A stretch of DNA of 10,958 nt. Source: Acholeplasmataceae bacterium (lineage in GTDB: Bacteria > Bacillota > Negativicutes > Acidaminococcales > Acidaminococcaceae). Location: NCBI GenBank assembly GCA_012744295.1, contig JAAYIB010000123.1, positions 1-10,958 of the forward strand, read 5' to 3'. The notes under the pieces were generated by a model. That model was given only the letters and a program-made list of their open reading frames with translations. It did not search any database and was not told the DNA's origin. Numbering within the stretch: the first letter of the stretch is position 1; every line of letters begins with the position of its first letter. The translations under genes were made by a program, and so were the position numbers. Positions 6,105 through 10,958 of this stretch are shown one piece after another.

Positions 6105-6322
6105 GAACTTTTGCCGCGGTACCACCCAATTCGGAATGCTTTCGCATCCACTCTAACCCTTAACGCGGGCCACGGCTCCACCTACTTTTATTTCAGCTGG
6201 CAGTTCGGGAGGGAACTTCCCATGTGTTTCCGACGCCGGCTCTCACCATCCCGGCTCTCTGAAGACCTACGCACAAAGTACTTTTCTCCGTCATCACAAT
6301 CACTTTATAAACTTATAAATCG

Positions 6323-6351
6323 ATTATAATCATGTTGACAGCTAAAGTCAA
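6323..6351 (-). promoter_or_regulatory. Sigma-A type promoter of the T-box/symporter transcript
   Basis: On the minus strand TTGACT (6351-6346), a 17-nt spacer and a perfect TATAAT (6328-6323). Transcription should begin near 6316, about 15-20 nt before the stem I sequences. Confidence 0.88.
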
Positions 6352-6399
6352 GCACAAATTTGTCTGCACTTCAGCGTTAAAAAAGAAAGTTGTTCATTG

Positions 6400-6428
6400 T
6401 TGACAATAAGTTCTCCGGCATATATAAT
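6400..6428 (+). promoter_or_regulatory. Consensus promoter of the tRNA-Arg gene
   Basis: Perfect TTGACA (6400-6405), 17-nt spacer, perfect TATAAT (6423-6428). Transcription should start near 6435, some 11 nt before the mature tRNA. It fires away from the T-box promoter, whose -35 lies about 50 nt to the left. Confidence 0.92.
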
Positions 6429-6445
6429 ATCATTCGTTAGGTCGT

Positions 6446-6522
6446 GACTCCGTAGCTCAGCTGGATAGAGCGTTTGACTACGAATCAAAAGGTCGCAGGT
6501 TCGAATCCTGCCGGGGCCACCA
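6446..6522 (+). tRNA. tRNA-Arg (anticodon ACG), CCA encoded
   Basis: Cloverleaf read directly: acceptor 5' strand GACTCCG (6446-6452); D arm GCTC-AGCTGGATA-GAGC; anticodon arm TTTGA-CTACGAA-TCAAA with anticodon ACG (6480-6482); five-base variable loop; T arm GCAGG-TTCGAAT-CCTGC; acceptor 3' strand CGGGGCC (6512-6518), discriminator A, CCA at 6520-6522. ACG (A34 normally becomes inosine through TadA) reads CGU, CGC and CGA. The A20 arginine identity base is present. The acceptor stem has an A2-C71 mismatch and a U4-G69 wobble, which is unusual. Own promoter upstream and terminator downstream make it a single-gene transcript. Confidence 0.93.
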
Positions 6523-6533
6523 ATTTAAAAAGT

Positions 6534-6560
6534 AAAAGCACGGGATTTTCCCGTGCTTTT
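6534..6560. terminator. Bidirectional intrinsic terminator between tRNA-Arg and pyrE
   Basis: Twelve-pair perfect stem AAAAGCACGGGA (6534-6545), loop TTT, TCCCGTGCTTTT (6549-6560). On the plus strand it is followed by more Ts and ends the tRNA transcript. On the minus strand it is followed by TACTTTTT and ends the pyr operon just after the pyrE stop. Confidence 0.87.
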
Positions 6561-6561
6561 T

Positions 6562-7134
6562 TTATTTGCCCGTTCTGCCTCTTTTCGTAAAGGGAACGTT
6601 TTCCTTGCACAGAGGGCATTCCTCAGGCTTAAAGACTGCTACGTCAAGATGAAGCAAAGCCTCGGTGCGCAGGCCGAAATCCACCTTGCCGCCGCTGCGG
6701 TCCACCAAAAGGCCTATGCCCACAGGCATGCCGCCACACTCCCTGACTACGTCAAGCACTTCGGCAACACTGCCGCCCGTCGTAACAATATCCTCCACAA
6801 CAAGGACCCTGGTACCCGGTTCAATGTGAAAGCCTCGTTTCAACGTCATCCTGCCGTTCTCGCGCTCTGTAAAGATCGCTCTCGTCCCGAGCTGTTTGCC
6901 TACTTCGTGAGCCAGGAGGATCCCCCCCGTCATCGGTCCGACAACAAGCTGCACTCCGTCATTGATGTAACGAGCCGCGAGCTCCCTGCATAAGGTTTCC
7001 GTATATTTGGGATGCTGCAGCACGTTGAACTTTTCCACATACATCGGGCTGTGCAGTCCCGAGGTCAGCAGAAAATGCCCGTGCAGTACAGCTTCCGTCT
7101 CTTCAAGTAATTTCATAACATCTTGTTCGTTCAT
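6562..7134 (-). CDS. pyrE: Orotate phosphoribosyltransferase
   Basis: 190 residues. Joins orotate and PRPP to give OMP, the fifth step of UMP synthesis. The PRPP-binding loop VLVVEDIVTTGGS is at residues 110-122. TSGLHSPMYVEK (24-35) is the N-terminal phosphoribosyl/orotate region, VGPMTGGILLA (65-75) the pyrophosphate loop, and ERENGRMTLKRGF (90-102) the flexible catalytic loop. The C-terminal tail carries C173-P-L-C176, seen in the PyrE clade of thermophiles and anaerobes, where it may bind a metal. The start directly follows the pyrF stop (TAGATG), with AGAGG 7 nt upstream, so the two are coupled. It is the last gene of the operon. Confidence 0.95.
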   Translation of the reverse strand: MNEQDVMKLLEETEAVLHGHFLLTSGLHSPMYVEKFNVLQHPKYTETLCRELAARYINDGVQLVVGPMTGGILLAHEVGKQLGTRAIFTERENGRMTLKRGFHIEPGTRVLVVEDIVTTGGSVAEVLDVVRECGGMPVGIGLLVDRSGGKVDFGLRTEALLHLDVAVFKPEECPLCKENVPFTKRGRTGK

Positions 7135-7851
7135 CTATACACCTCTGATTTCCGCAAGAATAGCATCAACTGCTTCAAGTTTGTCTTCCGCCTTGGTAAT
7201 CGGTCTGCCTACAACTATGTGGCTCGAACCGCCGGCAAAAGCCCCGGCCGGACTGGCCACCCTGTTTTGGTCGTTAAGCTCGGCGCCGGAAGGCCTGACG
7301 CCCGGCGTGACAATCAAAAAGTTTTCACCGCAGGCATTCCTGATCGCCCCTGCCTCGCGCGGAGAAGCCACAACTCCGTCGAGCCCGGCTTCCTTTGCCA
7401 GCAGGGCCAAGGCCACCACCTGTTTTTCTATCGTGTTTTTGCAGCCAAGCTCCTGCCACTCTTCGGCGCCCGTACTTGTCAGCACCGTTACGGCAATCAG
7501 CTTGGGCGGTTCCTTGCCGAGCTGCATCGCGGCGGACCTCACCGCTTCTGCCGCTTCGGCCATCATTTTTGTGCCGCCGCCCGCATGAAGGTTGAGCATG
7601 TCAGCGCCGAGCGCCGTTAAAACTGCCATGCTTCTGGCAACCGTATTCGGTATGTCATGCAGCTTCAAATCAAGGAAGACCTGCTTGCCCTGCTCTTTCA
7701 AGAACCTTATCGCTTCATTGCCGGCAGTATAATACAATTCCATGCCGACCTTGTAATAGGTGACACGCTCACCGAGTTCGAGAACGAGCGCCTTGGCCTC
7801 CTCCATATCTGAATAATCAAGCGCCACAATCAAACGGTCATCATGAACCAT
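7135..7851 (-). CDS. pyrF: Orotidine 5'-phosphate decarboxylase
   Basis: 238 residues, standard for OMP decarboxylase, which turns OMP into UMP in the last step of the pathway. TIM-barrel motifs: IVALDYSD with D12, YYKVGMEL with K34, and the catalytic FLDLKLHDIPNT with D61, K63 and D66. VLTSTG and PGVRPSG are the phosphate-side loops, followed by HIVVGRPIT near the end (G-R). I chose ATG at 7851 because AGAGGTGG lies about 5 nt upstream. An ATG at 7869 would place that ribosome site inside the gene. It follows pyrD by 35 nt and abuts pyrE. Confidence 0.95.
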   Translation of the reverse strand: MVHDDRLIVALDYSDMEEAKALVLELGERVTYYKVGMELYYTAGNEAIRFLKEQGKQVFLDLKLHDIPNTVARSMAVLTALGADMLNLHAGGGTKMMAEAAEAVRSAAMQLGKEPPKLIAVTVLTSTGAEEWQELGCKNTIEKQVVALALLAKEAGLDGVVASPREAGAIRNACGENFLIVTPGVRPSGAELNDQNRVASPAGAFAGGSSHIVVGRPITKAEDKLEAVDAILAEIRGV

Positions 7852-7886
7852 ACAGCCACCTCTAATCATTTATTTTCAAGCCGCCA

Positions 7887-8816
7887 TCACCGCGGCAGGG
7901 CCAAACCGATGATTTCCTGAATATTTCTGTAACCGTGCCGGTCAAGATATTTCAGGATACCGCCGCTGATAGTCTCTGCCAGGCGAGGGTCGACAAAGTT
8001 CGCTGTTCCTACCGCTATGGCACTTGCGCCGGCAAGAAAAAACTCTATCGCGTCGTCGGCATTCATGATGCCGCCCATCCCGATGATAGGAACCTTGACA
8101 CGCTGCGCCACCTGGTAAACCATGCGTACGGCAATTGGCCGCACGGCCGGTCCCGATAAACCGCCGATGACGTTGCCAAGCACGGGACTCCTGCGCTCAA
8201 TGTCTATTTTCATGCCTACAAGCGTATTTATCAGAGAAAGAGCGTCTGTCCCCGCCTCTTCGACGGACAGAGCCATTTCGACAATGTCGGTGACGTTCGG
8301 TGAAAGCTTCGTTATTACAGGCTTGGAAGTATTGGCCTTAACCGCTCTGACAACCTCCGCCGCACTAAGCGGGCAGGTCCCGAAAGCAATTCCGCCGTGG
8401 CGTACGTTAGGACAGGAAATATTTATTTCGACGGCGTCAACGCCTTCTACGTCAAGTTTTTTTGCCAGCAAGCCGTATTCTTCCGCTGTCGAGCCCGCGA
8501 TGTTTACTATTACGGGCACGTCAAGCTTTTGCAGGTCGGGCAAAGTGCATTTCAAGAAATAGTCTGCACCGGGGTTTTCAAGCCCCACCGAGTTCAGCAT
8601 GCCGGAAGGCGTCTCTACGGCGCGCTGCCCCTTGTTGCCGGAGCGCGGCTCAAGCGTGGTTCCCTTCACGGTCGCTGCTCCTACTTGCTCAAGGTCGAGA
8701 AAATCCTGAAATTCGAGTCCGAAGCCGAACGTTCCCGAGGCAGTCGTCACGGGTGTCTTCATTTTTATACCCGCGATATCCACCGCCAGCCTGCCGTCAT
8801 ATAAAACTCTTACCAT
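7887..8816 (-). CDS. pyrD: Dihydroorotate dehydrogenase, class 1B catalytic subunit
   Basis: 309 residues. Oxidises dihydroorotate to orotate with FMN; class 1B enzymes pass the electrons through PyrK to NAD+. Seen: TTASGTFGFG (24-33), ATVKGTTLEPRSGN with K51, SGMLNSVGLENPG (71-83), and NISCPN with C135 as the active-site base, cysteine being typical of class 1 while class 2 has serine. Later GGLSG and the phosphate-binding IIGMGGI...A and GASAIAVGTANF complete the FMN site. ATG at 8816 has AGGAGG 7 nt upstream; a TTG at 8837 is rejected. It overlaps the end of pyrK by 7 nt, which fits the two subunits being made together. Confidence 0.95.
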   Translation of the reverse strand: MVRVLYDGRLAVDIAGIKMKTPVTTASGTFGFGLEFQDFLDLEQVGAATVKGTTLEPRSGNKGQRAVETPSGMLNSVGLENPGADYFLKCTLPDLQKLDVPVIVNIAGSTAEEYGLLAKKLDVEGVDAVEINISCPNVRHGGIAFGTCPLSAAEVVRAVKANTSKPVITKLSPNVTDIVEMALSVEEAGTDALSLINTLVGMKIDIERRSPVLGNVIGGLSGPAVRPIAVRMVYQVAQRVKVPIIGMGGIMNADDAIEFFLAGASAIAVGTANFVDPRLAETISGGILKYLDRHGYRNIQEIIGLALPR

Positions 8817-9577
8817 TCCGTCACCTCCTGCGCCCAAAAGACGGGGCCGTCGGTACAGACCTTCAAACGCTTATGTACGCCGCCGCAGGAACAGGACAAA
8901 CAGGCACCGATGCCGCAAGCCATATATTTTTCCAGGGAAATCTGGCACGGCACGCCATTTCTGGCCGCCTCGGCCGCCACCGCCCGCATCATCGGTTCCG
9001 GACCGCAAACATAGACCCGGTCATACCCGCCTTTTTGCAAGAGCTCAGGCAGCATGGCCATCACCGTTCCCTTGGCTCCCAGAGAGCCGTCGTCCGTAGT
9101 TACGTGGATTGCCTCACACAGATCTTGGAACAGCTGCTGCCAGAAAAGCTCTGTTTCAGTCCTGCCGCCCATAAGTATGGAAACCGGTTCGGGGCAGAAA
9201 CACTGGGCAAGATACACCAGCGGTGCCAGTCCCAACCCGCCGCCAACCAAAAGCGGCTTTTTGGCCTTAAGGTCAAAACCCTTGCCAAGAGGTCCGATAA
9301 TGCTGACCCTGTCCCCGCTGCAGGCTTCGGCAAGAAGCTGAGTCCCCTCGCCGAGTATGCGGTAGATAATCGTTAAAACACCGTTCTCCCTGTCGACATT
9401 AGCCACACCGAAGGGACGCCTCAAGAGAGGTGCCGTGTGCCTGCTCGTCTGCACGTTCACGAATTGACCGGGAAGCGCGTGTTTTGCAATCGACGGAACA
9501 AGAAAGTCAATCTGCCGCACGTCGCGCGACAAAACCCTCTGACCTATCACCTTTGCCTCAGCAATAACTTTTGTCAA
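8810..9577 (-). CDS. pyrK: Dihydroorotate dehydrogenase electron-transfer subunit
   Basis: 255 residues. Ferredoxin-reductase-like subunit with FAD and a 2Fe-2S cluster that partners class 1B PyrD. FAD-binding R53-R54-P55-F56-G-V, an NAD-binding stretch LLVGGGLGLAPLVYLA (about 109-124) and VYVCGPEPMM (about 189-198), then the cluster motif C221-x4-C226-x2-C229 with C241 (and an extra C231). The start is TTG at 9577, in frame with the family's N terminus and supported by GGGAGGG 7 nt upstream. The nearby ATG is in another frame. The carB stop lies 3 nt before it. The rare start may tune the amount of PyrK. Confidence 0.94.
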   Translation of the reverse strand: MTKVIAEAKVIGQRVLSRDVRQIDFLVPSIAKHALPGQFVNVQTSRHTAPLLRRPFGVANVDRENGVLTIIYRILGEGTQLLAEACSGDRVSIIGPLGKGFDLKAKKPLLVGGGLGLAPLVYLAQCFCPEPVSILMGGRTETELFWQQLFQDLCEAIHVTTDDGSLGAKGTVMAMLPELLQKGGYDRVYVCGPEPMMRAVAAEAARNGVPCQISLEKYMACGIGACLSCSCGGVHKRLKVCTDGPVFWAQEVTEW

Positions 9578-9580
9578 AAA

Positions 9581-10958
9581 TCATCCCTCCCAGACAAGAT
9601 CCTGGAGCGCGATAATGCTTACCATGCGGCGCCGGCGCATGGCTGACATCACATGCTGCAGTTCCCTTGCAGTATCTATCGAGGTTAAACACGGAATCGC
9701 GTGTTCCACGGTAGCGCGTCTGATCTGGAAACCGTCACGCGCCACGTCACGACCGTGCGTCAGGGTATTGATAACCATGGCAATGCGGCCGTGCTTGATA
9801 TCGTCAAGAATATTGGGCGTTCCCTCACTCAGCTTTGTCGCGACGGTGACGTTTATACCCTTTTGCTTCAGGTAGTTCGCGGTCCCTCCCGTGGCAATTA
9901 TTTCATAGCCAAGGTCGGCAAAGCCCGCCGCAATGTCAGCCGCCTCCGGCTTATCCATATCGGCTACCGTGACCAGAATCGCTCCCTCGTTAGGAATGTT
10001 CAGGCCGGCGGCAATACAGGCCTTGTAAAGAGCGCGCGAATATTGATAGTCAATCGCCATGACTTCGCCTGTGGACTTCATTTCCGGGCCAAGCGTGATA
10101 TCGACGTCGGACATCTTGTTGAAGGAAAACACGGGAGCCTTGACGGCATAGTAATCCGGGAAAAAGCCGAGGCCGGGTTTCAGACCCTGTGATTTGATGG
10201 AGTGACCCATGGCTGCCTTCGTTGCGACGTTGACCATCGCGATGCCTGTTACCTTGCTCAGGAAGGGCACCGTCCTTGAAGAACGCGGATTGACCTCGAT
10301 GACGAAGACCTGGTTGTCGCGCACGATGAACTGGATATTGATCATGCCATGTACTTCAAGACCGAGAGCCAATTTATTCGTGTAGTCAATAATTGTTTTA
10401 ATGACCTGCTCGCTGAGGCTGCGCGGCGGATAGACGGCGATACTGTCGCCCGAATGCACTCCTGCCCGCTCAATATGCTCCATGATGCCCGGAATCAAGA
10501 CGTCCGTGCCGTCGCAGATCGCGTCTACCTCGACCTCGGTCCCCATCAGATAATGGTCTACCAGCACCGGATGCTCCCTGGAAGCCTTGACCGCACTCGT
10601 CATATAGTGTTTTAACTCTTTGTCATTGTAGACTATTTCCATCGCGCGGCCGCCAAGCACGTAGGACGGGCGAACCATGACCGGATAGCCCACCTTTTTT
10701 GCTGCCTCTAACGCGCCTTCGATGTTGTAAACCGTGTAACCCTGAGGACGCGGTATGTTCACCTTGGTCAGCAGGGAGTCAAAACGTTCCCTGTCCTCCG
10801 CGGAATCGATACTGTCAACGCTGGAGCCAAGGATTCTGACACCGCACTCGGCAAGAGGTCCGGCCAGGTTTATGGCCGTCTGTCCGCCGAACTGCACGAT
10901 TACGCCCTCCGGCTTTTCCTTCTCTAAAATGTTCAGGACATCCTCAAGGGCCAGAGGC
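9581..10958 (-). CDS. carB: Carbamoyl-phosphate synthase large subunit, C-terminal part (5' end outside window)
   Basis: The frame is open to the right edge, giving 458 residues of about 1070. The large subunit makes carbamoyl phosphate from bicarbonate, two ATP and ammonia delivered by CarA. Visible are the second ATP-grasp unit (GVIVQFGGQTAINLAG near the start, YPVMVRPSYVLGGRAMEIVY, MGTEVEVDAICDG, and IEVNPRSSRTVPFLSK) and the C-terminal MGS-like allosteric domain (EIIATGGTANYLKQKGI, NTLTHGRDVARDGFQIRRATVE), which binds effectors such as UMP. It ends with TGA 3 nt before the pyrK start. As in Bacillus, position at the head of pyrK-D-F-E suggests this is the pyrimidine-specific CPSase (pyrAB). 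No internal start should be taken as the gene start. Confidence 0.95.
   Translation of the reverse strand, partial: PLALEDVLNILEKEKPEGVIVQFGGQTAINLAGPLAECGVRILGSSVDSIDSAEDRERFDSLLTKVNIPRPQGYTVYNIEGALEAAKKVGYPVMVRPSYVLGGRAMEIVYNDKELKHYMTSAVKASREHPVLVDHYLMGTEVEVDAICDGTDVLIPGIMEHIERAGVHSGDSIAVYPPRSLSEQVIKTIIDYTNKLALGLEVHGMINIQFIVRDNQVFVIEVNPRSSRTVPFLSKVTGIAMVNVATKAAMGHSIKSQGLKPGLGFFPDYYAVKAPVFSFNKMSDVDITLGPEMKSTGEVMAIDYQYSRALYKACIAAGLNIPNEGAILVTVADMDKPEAADIAAGFADLGYEIIATGGTANYLKQKGINVTVATKLSEGTPNILDDIKHGRIAMVINTLTHGRDVARDGFQIRRATVEHAIPCLTSIDTARELQHVMSAMRRRRMVSIIALQDLVWEG

Larger units (their letters stand above)
6012..6300 (-). promoter_or_regulatory. T-box leader (tRNA-sensing riboswitch) of the symporter
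   Basis: Transcribed from the promoter at 6323-6351. In RNA order: kink-turn sequence GAUGA (6295-6291) with its partner GA at 6206-6205; GGAG (6289-6286) pairing with CUCC (6211-6208); AAAAGUA (the AGUA loop-E strand, 6285-6279) opposite the specifier loop GAAGUUCC (6219-6212); AGAGAG bulge (6260-6255); distal hairpin GCCGG...CCGGC around the loop with GGUG; a stem II-like region (6180-6151); stem III GGAUGC-GAAA-GCAUUCC (6149-6133); T-box UUGGGUGGUACCGCGG (6129-6114); and an attenuator. UGGU pairs with an NCCA end whose discriminator is A. By comparison with the tyrS specifier loop as I remember it, the specifier is UUC (6215-6213, Phe); GUU (6216-6214, Val) is the alternative. Uncharged tRNA should favour antitermination and raise symporter synthesis. 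A second T-box module follows. Confidence 0.9.

Noticed and set aside
4574..6181. A 535-residue open frame that extends the symporter 70 residues upstream
   Set aside because: The extension runs through the T-box attenuators and stem III, and the residues look nothing like an SSF N terminus. ATG 5971 has a strong ribosome site and begins the first membrane helix.
6196..6201. CAGCTG palindrome as an operator or attachment site near the tRNA
   Set aside because: Six-base palindrome inside the T-box leader, expected by chance; no integrase or repeat of the tRNA 3' end is present.
6201..6208. A second GAA-containing stretch (GAACUGCC) as the T-box specifier loop, giving UGC (Cys) or CUG (Leu)
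   Set aside because: It lies below the kink-turn GA partner and has no AGUA strand opposite it; the arms above it would be very unequal in length (18 versus about 29 nt).
8462..9376. A 304-residue plus-strand open frame opposite pyrD/pyrK
   Set aside because: It is a shadow of two well-identified genes on the other strand, rich in Arg, Pro, Ser and His, with no family motif.

Overview
The window looks like an ordinary chromosomal stretch of a low-to-mid GC member of the Bacillota. A Negativicutes-like anaerobe is my best guess, but no marker here proves it. The main reasons are strong Shine-Dalgarno sites, a T-box leader, a pyrimidine gene order of the Bacillus type (carB-pyrK-pyrD-pyrF-pyrE, with a PyrK-dependent class 1B PyrD), an ArsC/Spx-type protein and intrinsic terminators with long U-runs. 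I see no prophage, insertion sequence, CRISPR array or obvious transferred island.

Left part (1-2063): the 3' end of lgt on the plus strand converges on a minus-strand pair through a shared bidirectional terminator. The pair is an unrecognised multi-pass membrane protein followed by an ExoIII-type AP endonuclease, overlapping by 4 nt. The roughly 290-base gap upstream (1778-2063) carries a perfect plus-strand TATAAT, a small hairpin and a terminator-like hairpin that fits the plus strand better than the minus. It may hold a short unannotated RNA.

Middle (2064-4386): a minus-strand operon encodes a WYL-domain regulator, two proteins I do not recognise and an ArsC/Spx-type thioredoxin-fold protein. 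The genes are spaced 10 nt, 16 nt and a 4-nt overlap apart.

T-box block (4507-6351): a sodium:solute symporter on the minus strand is preceded by a strong promoter and a T-box leader. The leader has one stem I but two consecutive antiterminator/terminator modules, each with its own T-box sequence, attenuator hairpin and U-run. I read the specifier as UUC (Phe), with GUU (Val) as the alternative. Uptake of an amino acid, probably phenylalanine or a related one, would then be switched on when the matching tRNA is uncharged. The arrangement is the most unusual thing in the window.

Right part (6400-10958): a tRNA-Arg(ACG) gene with a consensus promoter and encoded CCA runs divergently from the T-box promoter. 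It converges on the pyr operon through another bidirectional terminator. The pyr genes (minus strand, order of transcription carB, pyrK, pyrD, pyrF, pyrE) cover carbamoyl-phosphate synthesis and the last three steps to UMP. carB runs off the right edge, so the operon's control region lies outside the window.
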